DNA of 64,000 bases from Terribacillus saccharophilus (GTDB taxonomy: Bacteria; Bacillota; Bacilli; Bacillales; Amphibacillaceae): contig FOCD01000003.1 of NCBI GenBank assembly GCA_900110015.1, forward strand, positions 124,001 to 188,000. The letters are read 5' to 3'. The notes beneath the pieces are model-generated. The model saw only the letters and a program-made list of their open reading frames with translations. It made no database searches and was not told the DNA's origin. This document shows, in pieces, positions 1-8,399 of the stretch. Each line of letters opens with the position of its first letter. Within the stretch, counting starts at the first letter, position 1. Both the position numbers and the translations under genes were made by a program.

Positions 1-780
1 GCCTATATGCCTCTAACTAAGCTTGTCTCTTATTATCTGGAGGCAGCTGAAATGCTTCATGCTAAAGCAGGTAACTTCCTAGGTACAAACGAGAAAAAAG
101 TTCCTTTCATCATCGGTATCGCAGGAAGTGTGGCTGTTGGAAAAAGTACAATCGCCCGATTACTTCAATTAATGCTTTCCCGTGCATTGCCTGATAAGAA
201 AACAGAGCTTGTCACAACAGATGGATTTCTGTATCCGAATGCTGTTCTTAAAGAAAAGCAGATGATGCAGCGTAAAGGATTCCCGGAGAGCTACGATATA
301 AAGGCATTAATCGATTTTATGGGTCAGGTGAAAGCTGGAAACACAAATATTATGGGGCCGCAGTATTCTCATCTCACTTACGATGTACTGCCTGAGCAAA
401 CAGAATTGGTATCTGATCCAGATATTCTGATTGTTGAGGGTGTGAATGTTCTGCAAGTGAAGAAGGAATATCAATTCTTTGTCAGCGACTTCTTCGATTT
501 CTCAATCTATATCGATGCTGACGAATCAAACATTGAAAAATGGTATAAAGAACGTTTCCTTATGCTGCGTGCAACAGCCTTCCAAGATCCCAAATCCTAC
601 TTCCGTCATTATGCAGAAGTTTCTATTGACGAGGCATTGGAATCAGCGGACACAATTTGGGAGGAAATAAACGCGAAAAACTTACATGAGAACATCTTAC
701 CAACAAAAGGCCGTTCCGATCTTATTCTCCGTAAGGGAAACAATCACGAAGTTGAAGACGTATATTTGCGTAAACTTTGA
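1..780 (+). CDS. coaA: Pantothenate kinase CoaA, 5' end outside window
   Basis: Type I pantothenate kinase, which phosphorylates pantothenate with ATP in the first step of coenzyme A synthesis in the cytosol. The frame is already open at base 1. The ATG at 7 falls inside the protein: its surroundings line up with the N-terminal half of B. subtilis CoaA (about 319 aa), so roughly 60 residues are missing from the window. The P-loop GSVAVGKS starts about 40 residues after that ATG, followed by [14 protein letters not shown] and the conserved C-terminal ENILPT and DLILRKG segments. The stop lies 25 bp before the next gene on the same strand with no terminator between them, so the two are probably co-transcribed. 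Confidence 0.95.
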   Translation, partial: AYMPLTKLVSYYLEAAEMLHAKAGNFLGTNEKKVPFIIGIAGSVAVGKSTIARLLQLMLSRALPDKKTELVTTDGFLYPNAVLKEKQMMQRKGFPESYDIKALIDFMGQVKAGNTNIMGPQYSHLTYDVLPEQTELVSDPDILIVEGVNVLQVKKEYQFFVSDFFDFSIYIDADESNIEKWYKERFLMLRATAFQDPKSYFRHYAEVSIDEALESADTIWEEINAKNLHENILPTKGRSDLILRKGNNHEVEDVYLRKL

Positions 781-804
781 AAAGTGAAAGGGGTCTTTTC
801 CGTC

Positions 805-1671
805 ATGCCGGATATATACCATCGTATTTCCAGTCAGCGGGAGCAGATGTCGAAGTCCCAGAAGAAAATTGCCAATTTCATTATCGAACATCCGAATCAG
901 GCACCTTTCCTCAATGTAGAGGGACTGGCGAATGCAGCAGATGTGAGTGATGCAACAATTGTTCGTTTTGCTGCTTTTATGGGTTATCGCGGCTTTCCGG
1001 AGATGCAGCTCGCCTTGCAGAACGCTATGCAAGAGCAGTTGAGTGCGACCGAACGTTTCAAGCATCCTTCAGAAGAAGCCCAGTCAGAGGATCAGGACCT
1101 GTATGCCATCTTCCTACGTGATCAAGCGAACATCCAGGAAACGATGGAGGCAATTGATATGCAGGCCTTCCATGCAGCAGCTGATACAGTAATCAATTCC
1201 AAGCGAATATTTATTTTAGCGAACCGCAGTGCAGTCAGTGTTGCAGACCTATTGCATTATCATCTTTCTTTTATTTTTGAGAATGTAGAAATTGTCGAAC
1301 CATCTGACAGAGCAATAGACCAGATCTCTACAATACGGGAAGACGATGCGCTTATCGCTTTAAGCTTTGTGCGTTATTCTAATCACACGCTGCGATTGTT
1401 CCAAATGGCCAAGGACCGTGGTGCAAAAGCAATTGCCATTACAGATGGGCTGTCATCTCCATTGCTTACAGCGGCTGATTATTCATTCATGGCATCTAGT
1501 AAATCTCCATCACTGACGCATTCCTTGACTGCTCCGATCAGCTTGATTCATGCGTTCATCGCTTTGATTGGAAAAGAAAAGGCTGCCGACGTAAAAAAAC
1601 GCCTCCGAACAATCGAGGAGGCGTGGCGTGATTTCAATGTATTCTCTAATTTCAAACCCCCATCTGCTTAA
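805..1671 (+). CDS. MurR/RpiR family transcriptional regulator
   Basis: 288-aa regulator with an N-terminal RpiR-type helix-turn-helix (about residues 15-75, including the SDATIVRFA stretch) and a C-terminal SIS sugar-phosphate-binding domain (about 120-260). Members usually sense a phosphosugar and control a sugar, amino-sugar or sialic acid operon; no such operon is next to this one, so the ligand is unknown. I chose the ATG at 805 because a GAAAGGGG ribosome binding site precedes it at a workable distance. The GTG at 784 would sit inside or before that site. It probably shares a transcript with coaA and ends in a hairpin shared with the convergent gene. Confidence 0.88.
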   Translation: MPDIYHRISSQREQMSKSQKKIANFIIEHPNQAPFLNVEGLANAADVSDATIVRFAAFMGYRGFPEMQLALQNAMQEQLSATERFKHPSEEAQSEDQDLYAIFLRDQANIQETMEAIDMQAFHAAADTVINSKRIFILANRSAVSVADLLHYHLSFIFENVEIVEPSDRAIDQISTIREDDALIALSFVRYSNHTLRLFQMAKDRGAKAIAITDGLSSPLLTAADYSFMASSKSPSLTHSLTAPISLIHAFIALIGKEKAADVKKRLRTIEEAWRDFNVFSNFKPPSA

Positions 1672-1682
1672 GCAGTGGGGGT
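1656..1682. terminator. Bidirectional terminator hairpin
   Basis: Near-perfect palindrome: an arm of five C with flanking bases pairs with five G around a CTGCTTAAGCAG core. It lies between the convergent regulator gene and lysozyme-like gene and overlaps the end of the regulator gene. A T-rich stretch follows on the plus strand. Confidence 0.7.
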
Positions 1683-2335
1683 CATTTGTCTTTAAAAGCT
1701 TCTTGAGCAGCCGGCAAGTAACTATAGACGGCTTCTACATATTGAATATCTCCGTAGCACGCATCCAGTTCTTCTGATTCCGGGCGTATACAGCGATAAA
1801 TCTCTGGGTTTTCGACCTTCTTATATTGCTCCTGAGAAAATTCAACTGCCAGATCTTCGCTAAATGCTCCACCGTTTTCGTTAACAAAACCGATAAAGCC
1901 GGCACCGAAATTATAAGACTGGATGGCTACATCTTCCTCTCCATCCGCTTCTTCCAGCATACGGAGGAAATGCGCGATTCCGTAGGCAACCGATTCTTCC
2001 GGATCCTCGATACAGCCAATTTCACCGCATTTGCTTTCAGAGGCTTGCATCGGGTCATCTCCTCTGCCGCCAGATTCCTGCATCATGACAGAGAGAACAA
2101 GCGGTGCCAGAGACTCCTGATTCGATTTAGCCAATTCCTGCTCTATCGTATCCCGATAAGCCAATACATCTTCAGACAGTACTCTGCCTTCCTGCTGCTC
2201 AGTGCCGTCATTCTCTACCACAACGGAAAGAATGAACAGCAGAAAGAACAGACCCAAACCGAATAAAAGTACTGTTCCAAATGCTGTAAATAGTTGTTGC
2301 TGTTTTCTATTACGCTTCTTTTTCACCTTTCTCAC
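1682..2335 (-). CDS. Membrane-anchored lysozyme-like (CwlT N-domain type) protein
   Basis: 217-aa protein with a very basic N-terminus (RKVKKKRNRK), one strong membrane segment (about residues 15-40) and an extracytoplasmic lysozyme-like fold of the type found in the N-terminal half of CwlT. Conserved pieces are VMMQESGG, with the presumed catalytic Glu, SVAYGIAHF and AIQSYNFG. It should cut peptidoglycan glycan strands at the outer membrane face. The start is GTG at 2335, overlapping the end of yfhO by 26 bp; a second in-frame GTG at 2326 is a possible alternative. Being the last gene of the glycosylation cluster suggests a cell-envelope role, but a link to glycosylation is inference. Confidence 0.8.
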   Translation of the reverse strand: MRKVKKKRNRKQQQLFTAFGTVLLFGLGLFFLLFILSVVVENDGTEQQEGRVLSEDVLAYRDTIEQELAKSNQESLAPLVLSVMMQESGGRGDDPMQASESKCGEIGCIEDPEESVAYGIAHFLRMLEEADGEEDVAIQSYNFGAGFIGFVNENGGAFSEDLAVEFSQEQYKKVENPEIYRCIRPESEELDACYGDIQYVEAVYSYLPAAQEAFKDK

Positions 2336-4922
2336 CCGCCATATGACGTTTTCGTAAGAAGATTCCCCATGCTAGTGAAACAATAAGACTTCCGATACAC
2401 AGAACAAGCAGCAAATTCCAATACGGCGGCCGATAAGTGAAGACAATATGGTTTTCTCCGCTCTGCAGCTGTACACCAAGGAACGCATAATCCGCTTTCA
2501 AAAGTTCTTGCTTATCACCATTAACTGAAACTTGCCAGCCTTTTTCGTACGGTACTGGTATTTTTAGATAGCTGTCTTCCTGTTGATTATTATAGTCTAC
2601 CGTAACCTGACTGCGGCCGATAGTAAACGGAATGTCCTCCGCTTGTGCTACAGCAGAATCGAGCTTTTGATAATCTTCATGCTGCAGACTAAAATCTTCG
2701 ATAGTATAGCTTCCTTCCGGCAAGCGTATCCGGATTGTATCAGCTGCTTGCACTCGAATTGTCAATTCATCGATTTTCGTACGATAAATAGACTGTTGCG
2801 ATTTTCTGTCTGTTTCGAACTCATTGACAGTCAAATCATATAATGGTGCGCTCACATCGTTGTTTTTAAGATAGAAACTGACATAATAATCACCTGTCTT
2901 CGGTAAGTCATCATCAAGCTGCAGATCCAGGCCGCCTTCTGTTTGTTCTACTTGAAGCTGCCCATCTTGATAAGTACCCCCTGCCGCTTCTACTGACACT
3001 TGATCCATCAGATTCGGAAGTGCTTCCGCATCTTTAGTCGAACCGCCATCTGAAAGAATAATACCATCAAGCATGGCATGCTCCCGTTCAAGCGGTGTAT
3101 GACTTTCCAAGTCATTCTCCTGAAACACATTAGCAGTGACTCTCGCAAATGGCAGTAAGTTTTCATTCTGGTAAACAATATAATCACTGCTTTCCATGTA
3201 CGGTTTAAACCCATATGGTGCAGCAATTGCCTCTTGTTTATCGAACATTATATATTTTCCGTTCAGCATACTATATAGGTTCGCTCTGTTCCCGAAGCCT
3301 GAATAGCGGCTAACGCTTTCCCGCTTCATATCTATGTTCAAATCATGATAATAGAAAAACAGCAGCTCCTTATTCAGAATGCTAGAGTAAATACTGATTC
3401 CCGGAAAACCTTGGACCATATTTGTATTATTACTATCATCTGTCTTCCATTCGAGCCTAGTAAAGTTATCGTCTGATGCAAGCACTTCATGTATCAGTTC
3501 CTGCTGTTCTTTACTTGCATATTTGTCACTTGTCAGGAGCTGGAGCGTTGAATTATCTACATTCCCTGCATCAGAGAGCTGCTTTTCTTGATGAGAATTG
3601 ATTAGCGGTATATACGTTGCAAAAACAACTACCAAACAAATTCCTAACATCCATGCTTTCCTTTTTAAAATATAGAAAAGGAATGCCAGCAGCACAAGCG
3701 CTACTCCTGCCAAGACATACTTCGCCCATTCATCTGCCCAATCAAGTGTCAGATCATGGTGCAGATAAAGACTATACAAAATAGCTGTAATCCCTATTGC
3801 AGCCAGCAGATGCCATTTCTTCACTTTGTGCAATTGTGTAATTCCCACAGCGATAGTTCCTGCAACAACGAACATGGTTAAGTACTCAAATCGATATTGC
3901 GGAGCTGAAAAACCGTTAAAGATACTCGCTATACGGGGGCTTCCCTGGAAGAAAATGAACAAGATGCTTAACAGAGCGAACAATCGGAAAAGCTTGTTAT
4001 TATAAAGTCCTGCTACACACATTAAAAAGACAAACAATACCGGCAGAAGTAAGGTTCTGCTTGTGAATAAGATGTTATCATCATTCCCATAAAACGGTAT
4101 CGGATCTTCGAATGCCGGCCGGTAATTATTCAAAAAAGCATAAACAGACGGGATAAATGAAATGGAACCGATTCCGAACCCAAGCAGAATAGCCGGGATG
4201 AAATAGAGCAACTGGGATTTGATAGGTAACTCATCTTCTGATAACTTAATGAACCATCGTGCTATCACATAGATTCCAATAAAAATAAAGCTTATGTATG
4301 AAAAATAGAAATTATCGAAAACGGATATGGCCACTGCGGCAATGAACCAGTAAGGTTTCCGCTCCCGGATAATTTTCTCCACTCCAAGTACTAGGAGCGG
4401 CAGCCAAAGAAAAGCGTTAGCGAAAAACTCCCAATACACGACATGCCTGAAATAAATGGCACTGCCGGCATAAAAGCACGCTCCAATAAAAGCGGGCAGA
4501 AGCGGTATTCGTAAGTATCGGAACACGCCAACCGCCAGCAAGAGCGCAGCTGAAAGCCTAATGATACTAACTGGCAGGATAGCTTTTGCCCATGTGATAA
4601 CATCAGGGCTTCCAATCACATTGGCAATTTCCAGGAGCCTTACCCCAAGCAATGTGAGCAAATAAACAATGCTCGTCGAGAAATAATAAGCCAGCTGACT
4701 GTAAATACCGCCGCCAAGCCCAAAGGAGAATGAATAGAAAAAATTCCCCTGCGTATATTGTTCATATAAATGCTGCTTAAATGGCAGCATTTGCGCCATT
4801 CCATCATTTGGTCCCAGCATGAAACGACCGTCAAAGTATTCCTTGATGAAATGCATATGTACCAAAACAGCAAATGTGAGTGCGGCTAAAACGAGCAGCA
4901 CCACTTTCCAACTACGCTTCAT
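2310..4922 (-). CDS. yfhO: YfhO family polytopic membrane glycosyltransferase
   Basis: 870-aa protein with about a dozen membrane segments in the first 440 residues and further ones at the extreme C-terminus, separated by a large extracytoplasmic domain (about 450-840) rich in acidic and aromatic residues. YfhO proteins are GT-C type enzymes that take sugar from undecaprenyl phosphate-sugar on the outer face and add it to an acceptor; in B. subtilis the acceptor is lipoteichoic acid. It overlaps the GtrA gene upstream by 11 bp and the lysozyme-like gene downstream by 26 bp, so the four genes are translationally linked. The size matches the family (about 860 aa). Confidence 0.87.
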   Translation of the reverse strand: MKRSWKVVLLVLAALTFAVLVHMHFIKEYFDGRFMLGPNDGMAQMLPFKQHLYEQYTQGNFFYSFSFGLGGGIYSQLAYYFSTSIVYLLTLLGVRLLEIANVIGSPDVITWAKAILPVSIIRLSAALLLAVGVFRYLRIPLLPAFIGACFYAGSAIYFRHVVYWEFFANAFLWLPLLVLGVEKIIRERKPYWFIAAVAISVFDNFYFSYISFIFIGIYVIARWFIKLSEDELPIKSQLLYFIPAILLGFGIGSISFIPSVYAFLNNYRPAFEDPIPFYGNDDNILFTSRTLLLPVLFVFLMCVAGLYNNKLFRLFALLSILFIFFQGSPRIASIFNGFSAPQYRFEYLTMFVVAGTIAVGITQLHKVKKWHLLAAIGITAILYSLYLHHDLTLDWADEWAKYVLAGVALVLLAFLFYILKRKAWMLGICLVVVFATYIPLINSHQEKQLSDAGNVDNSTLQLLTSDKYASKEQQELIHEVLASDDNFTRLEWKTDDSNNTNMVQGFPGISIYSSILNKELLFFYYHDLNIDMKRESVSRYSGFGNRANLYSMLNGKYIMFDKQEAIAAPYGFKPYMESSDYIVYQNENLLPFARVTANVFQENDLESHTPLEREHAMLDGIILSDGGSTKDAEALPNLMDQVSVEAAGGTYQDGQLQVEQTEGGLDLQLDDDLPKTGDYYVSFYLKNNDVSAPLYDLTVNEFETDRKSQQSIYRTKIDELTIRVQAADTIRIRLPEGSYTIEDFSLQHEDYQKLDSAVAQAEDIPFTIGRSQVTVDYNNQQEDSYLKIPVPYEKGWQVSVNGDKQELLKADYAFLGVQLQSGENHIVFTYRPPYWNLLLVLCIGSLIVSLAWGIFLRKRHMAGEKGEKEA

Positions 4923-5316
4923 GTGTTACATCCTCACGTCCATTCTTCATAATTTTACTTGTGATAACAAACGTGATCGGCACAGTGAAGAATACAGCCG
5001 CGATCGGCGCTACTGTACCGCTCCAGCCGAAGCCTTCAACGAATATGTACACCAAAACAGATGATACGGCTATATTGACAGCCTGCGTGAGCGGGAACTG
5101 GAAAAACTTCCGCCACGTTGGCCGTACGCCGTACGTGAAATAACTGTTCAAGAAAAACGAGAAAATCATGCTGATAATAGTCCCAATCCAATGGGATACG
5201 AGATAATGAACATCTGCAAGCTGATAGAAGAACAGGTATACCAGGTAATAGCAGATGGTGTTCAGCACACCTACGATGATAAAACGTGTAAACTCAAGCT
5301 TCCATATTTTTTTCAT
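4912..5316 (-). CDS. GtrA/GtcA family lipid-linked sugar flippase
   Basis: 134-aa protein with four predicted membrane helices and the GtrA-family opening FTRFIIVGVLNT. GtrA proteins are thought to flip undecaprenyl phosphate-sugar from the inner to the outer leaflet. The gene overlaps the glycosyltransferase upstream (23 bp) and yfhO downstream (11 bp). This gives the order charging enzyme, flippase, transferase, which is the functional order of the three-component envelope glycosylation systems known from Bacillus and Listeria. Confidence 0.9.
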   Translation of the reverse strand: MKKIWKLEFTRFIIVGVLNTICYYLVYLFFYQLADVHYLVSHWIGTIISMIFSFFLNSYFTYGVRPTWRKFFQFPLTQAVNIAVSSVLVYIFVEGFGWSGTVAPIAAVFFTVPITFVITSKIMKNGREDVTHEA

Positions 5317-6256
5317 AGCTTTTCCTTGCCTCGATATTCGTATCTTTTACTAGGTAATGCGGTCTGCGTTTTGTTTCGTTATAGATTCTTCCTATATACT
5401 CTCCAATTACACCTAGACTCACAAGCTGTACCCCGCCCAAGAAAAGGATGGCGGTAATCAAAGTGAAATAACCAGGAGTGATCACTCCTCGGACAAGCAC
5501 TTCCACAAACGTATACAGAATATATGCCAGCGAAAGGAATAGCACGATGAAGCCGGCATATAAGCAAACACGCAGTGGCCTTGTATTAAAAGAAACGACC
5601 CCTTCAATTCCATAATTGATTAAATTGCCGAAAGACCACTTCGATTCCCCATTCTGACGGGAAACATTGTCATAATAGACTGTTTTCTGTTCAAAGCCAA
5701 TCCAAGAGAACAATCCTTTGGAGAATCGATTGCCCTCACTCAGGATTAACAGTGCGTCGATGGCCCGGCGGCTGAGCAAACGAAAATCTCCTACTCCATT
5801 TTGGATACGAACATCGATGAACCGATTGATGATCTTATAGTACATAGTCGAAAGCACTTTGCGTGGAAGGCTTTCACCTTTTCTGTTTCTTCGTGCAATA
5901 ACTTGATCATAACCCTCTTCAAAACCGGCCAGTAACTCATGCAGCAGCGCAACCGGATGCTGTAAATCCGCATCGATGACGACTGCACAATCGCCTTTTG
6001 CATGTTGGAAGCCGGCCAGTATTGCCGCCTCTTTTCCGAAATTCCTTGTGAACGACACATACTGCACATTGTAATGCATATCTGCTAATTCTTTCAGTTC
6101 CAATAGCGTGGTGTCAGAACTGCCATCATCCACATAAATCACTTCGTAGTCATAAGGTGAGTATTGTAATTCTTTGGCAAGTTCTTCATAAAAGAGCTTA
6201 ACATTTTCCGCTTCATTAAACGAAGGCACAATTACGGATAGTAATTTCCCAGCCAT
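5294..6256 (-). CDS. GT2 undecaprenyl-phosphate glycosyltransferase, CsbB-like
   Basis: 320-aa family 2 glycosyltransferase. The N-terminal GT-A domain has SVIVPSFNEAENV, VDDGSSD, the DAD metal site in VIDADLQHP and the downstream GESKWSF motif. Two membrane helices follow (about residues 230-290) and then a short cytosolic tail. The architecture matches CsbB, which charges undecaprenyl phosphate with GlcNAc in the cytosol. The sugar here cannot be read from sequence. It is the first gene of the minus-strand cluster, with a good promoter about 70 bp upstream. B. subtilis has other GT2 proteins of similar size, so the exact orthologue is uncertain although the family is clear. Confidence 0.88.
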   Translation of the reverse strand: MAGKLLSVIVPSFNEAENVKLFYEELAKELQYSPYDYEVIYVDDGSSDTTLLELKELADMHYNVQYVSFTRNFGKEAAILAGFQHAKGDCAVVIDADLQHPVALLHELLAGFEEGYDQVIARRNRKGESLPRKVLSTMYYKIINRFIDVRIQNGVGDFRLLSRRAIDALLILSEGNRFSKGLFSWIGFEQKTVYYDNVSRQNGESKWSFGNLINYGIEGVVSFNTRPLRVCLYAGFIVLFLSLAYILYTFVEVLVRGVITPGYFTLITAILFLGGVQLVSLGVIGEYIGRIYNETKRRPHYLVKDTNIEARKSYEKNMEA

Positions 6257-6324
6257 TCTTTTCCCTCCATTAGGTATGAACCATTCTATATGTATTGTTA
6301 AAATTGTGAGCGGCTTGACTCCTT

Positions 6325-6353
6325 ATTATACTTTACTACCCTAATTTCGTCAG
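6325..6353 (-). promoter_or_regulatory. Sigma-A type promoter of the glycosylation cluster
   Basis: On the minus strand, CTGACG, 17 bp, TATAAT. The -10 is perfect. Transcription would start near 6318, leaving a leader of about 60 nt before the GT2 gene. Confidence 0.55.
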
Positions 6354-6412
6354 TTTACATCCTATCCGAAATAGGGAATGTATGTAAAAAAGGAGTAAAG
6401 GAGCAAAATCAA

Positions 6413-7261
6413 ATGCGCAAATTAGTAGCAATAGACCTAGATGGAACATTTCTTAATCAGTATTACACTATATCCTCCCTGCATGCCAGCACCGTAAAAA
6501 AAGCGCAGCAAAAAGGAGCAGAAATTGTCATAGCAACAGGAAGAGCAAACTTCGATGTGCAGCGTCTCTTTCAAAATGAGCAGCTTTCTACTTGGGTTAT
6601 CGGAGCAAACGGAGCTACCACTTACGACCCAGAAGGGAATTTGTCTGTTGCTTTGCCAATGGAAACAATTTACGCAAAAGAAATTATTACTTGGCTTAAT
6701 GAAGAAAACTATTATTATGAAATCGTCACGGATAATGACATCTTCATAACGAGTAAAGCAAAACAGCTGCTCCAGGATGAAATGGATATCGTCCAGGACA
6801 CGGACAGAAGTGAGATGGAGAGCGCTCGCAAGCGCCAGCTTGGACAGGCGAATATCCAAGAGATAGAGGACTATATAGATGTCTTTCAAACAGAAAAAGA
6901 AATTTACAAAATAACGATTGTAAGCTTTGATGAAGAAAGACGACGCGTAGCGGCTGATACTTTAAGCAAGGAAGGACTGAATTTATTTTCTTCAGCCGAT
7001 TTTAATTTAGAAATCGTTGATGCTAAAGCTTCAAAAGGAAACGCTTTGAAAAAACTAGCAAAGAAATTAGACATGAAGCAAGAAGATATTATTGCAATCG
7101 GGGACAGCATGAATGACCTGCCGATGCTGGAGATTGCTGGAACGAAGGTAGCGATGGGCAATGCAACCGAAGAGGTAAAACAGCATTGTGATTATACTAC
7201 CGAAACGAACGAGGATGATGGCGTAGCTCATATGCTCGAACGTGAAATACTACAAAAATAG
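6413..7261 (+). CDS. HAD-IIB (Cof-type) phosphatase
   Basis: 282-aa haloacid dehalogenase superfamily hydrolase of the Cof type. Motif I is IDLDGTFLN at residues 7-15, motif II lies in IVIATGRANFDV, and motif IV is GDSMNDLPML near 220. These enzymes dephosphorylate small metabolites such as sugar phosphates or nucleotides; the substrate is not predictable here. It is transcribed divergently from the glycosylation cluster and ends in a strong terminator shared with the converging reductase gene. It has a relative in this window at 22830-23726, and both share the ATGRA.FDV segment. Confidence 0.88.
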   Translation: MRKLVAIDLDGTFLNQYYTISSLHASTVKKAQQKGAEIVIATGRANFDVQRLFQNEQLSTWVIGANGATTYDPEGNLSVALPMETIYAKEIITWLNEENYYYEIVTDNDIFITSKAKQLLQDEMDIVQDTDRSEMESARKRQLGQANIQEIEDYIDVFQTEKEIYKITIVSFDEERRRVAADTLSKEGLNLFSSADFNLEIVDAKASKGNALKKLAKKLDMKQEDIIAIGDSMNDLPMLEIAGTKVAMGNATEEVKQHCDYTTETNEDDGVAHMLEREILQK

Positions 7262-7289
7262 AGGCTGCTATCAGCCTCTATTTTTTTGG
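7257..7289. terminator. Terminator after HAD gene
   Basis: Ten-base-pair stem (ATAGAGGCTG pairing with CAGCCTCTAT) with a four-base loop, followed by seven T on the plus strand. Its right half codes for the last residues of the converging reductase gene. Confidence 0.85.
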
Positions 7290-8278
7290 TATTCAATTGT
7301 ACTGTAAACCTGTGCACTTGCTGATGGATCTAAATACAGCTTTGCACTATTTACGGCAGTGATTGCCTCCGCGAACCCTGTTGCAATCAGCATATTTTTA
7401 TTGGCATAATGCACAGCATCTCCTGCTGCGTAGATGCCTGGTACATTAGTAGCCATACTATAATTCACGATAACCTTGTTTTTATCTGTTTCAATTCCCC
7501 AGCTGGCAAATGGCGTCGGCGTAAGATTTACATTTTCATAATATAACAGTGCATCCGTTTCATACATCATTTCCAAACCATCCTGTTCCACCAATAAAGT
7601 GTGCAATCCTTGGCTGTTTCCTAATAGCTTGGTGACTTTATGATTGTATTTCACGCGTATTGATGTATTCTCAAGTTCATCGATTACTTGGGGCGGCGTA
7701 TACAGGAAATAATCTCGTTGATTAATTAATGTCACTTCTTTTGCCGTCTTCTCGAGTGCCCTTGCCCAATCAATACCTGTCCGGTTCATTGCATAAACCG
7801 TGACACGCTTATCCCGGAATTTTTCAGCTGACTTCAAATAATAATGCAAATTCTTTCCCTCATATAAAGGTGCTTCCTCAAGCCGCAGCGGTTTCATCTG
7901 GTATGTTCCCATTCCGCTAGTGAGAATAATTGTCCGAGCCATATACAGCTTGCCGGCAGATGTTTCAATTTCAAAGATTCCATTTTCCTGCTTTCTTATT
8001 TGCTCGACAAACTCACCTGTTATAATCTCCGGTTCTGCTCTCCTGCTTTGCTCAAGCAGTTTATCGACCATTTCTTCTCCAGTTGCAACGGGAAAAGCAC
8101 CCACATCATAAATGTGCTTTTCCGGATAAAATTGTGCCACTTTCCCTCCGAAATCCGAGGTAGCTTCGATTAGTAAAGTCGTCATCTTCCTTAGCTTTGT
8201 ATAAAAAGACGTATACAGTCCGGTTGTTCCGCCGCCCACGATGATCACATCGTATATAAAATCATTCCGCAATGACAA
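7271..8278 (-). CDS. Ferredoxin-NADP reductase-like flavoprotein with altered NADPH site
   Basis: 335-aa flavoprotein related to the thioredoxin-reductase-like ferredoxin/flavodoxin reductases YumC and YcgT. The FAD motif VGGGTTG (residues 14-20), FYPEKHIYDVGAFP and the late IYAAGDAV are all present. The second nucleotide-binding site is not normal. Where YumC has GGGDSAVDWA this protein has YAMNRTGIDWA, and the HRRDKFR-type segment that holds the NADPH 2'-phosphate reads NQRDYFL. The fold and FAD site look intact, but NADPH use is doubtful. It may use another electron donor or have a regulatory role. It is divergent from the c-di-GMP gene. Confidence 0.8.
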   Translation of the reverse strand: MSLRNDFIYDVIIVGGGTTGLYTSFYTKLRKMTTLLIEATSDFGGKVAQFYPEKHIYDVGAFPVATGEEMVDKLLEQSRRAEPEIITGEFVEQIRKQENGIFEIETSAGKLYMARTIILTSGMGTYQMKPLRLEEAPLYEGKNLHYYLKSAEKFRDKRVTVYAMNRTGIDWARALEKTAKEVTLINQRDYFLYTPPQVIDELENTSIRVKYNHKVTKLLGNSQGLHTLLVEQDGLEMMYETDALLYYENVNLTPTPFASWGIETDKNKVIVNYSMATNVPGIYAAGDAVHYANKNMLIATGFAEAITAVNSAKLYLDPSASAQVYSTIEYQKNRG

Positions 8279-8326
8279 ATCCTCCCTGCTAATTAAGAAT
8301 TATTTACTATTATTTCTCTGATTTTG

Positions 8327-8351
8327 GTTTGCTTTTTGTAACCATGGGTAT
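8327..8351 (+). promoter_or_regulatory. Probable sigma-B promoter
   Basis: GTTTGC, 13 bp, GGGTAT, close to the sigma-B consensus GTTTAA-N13/14-GGGTAT and about 50 bp before the MHYT-GGDEF-EAL gene. Confidence 0.6.
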
Positions 8352-8399
8352 ACAATATCCCTATGACTATTTGACTATATAACAACTCGGAGGTTTTCC

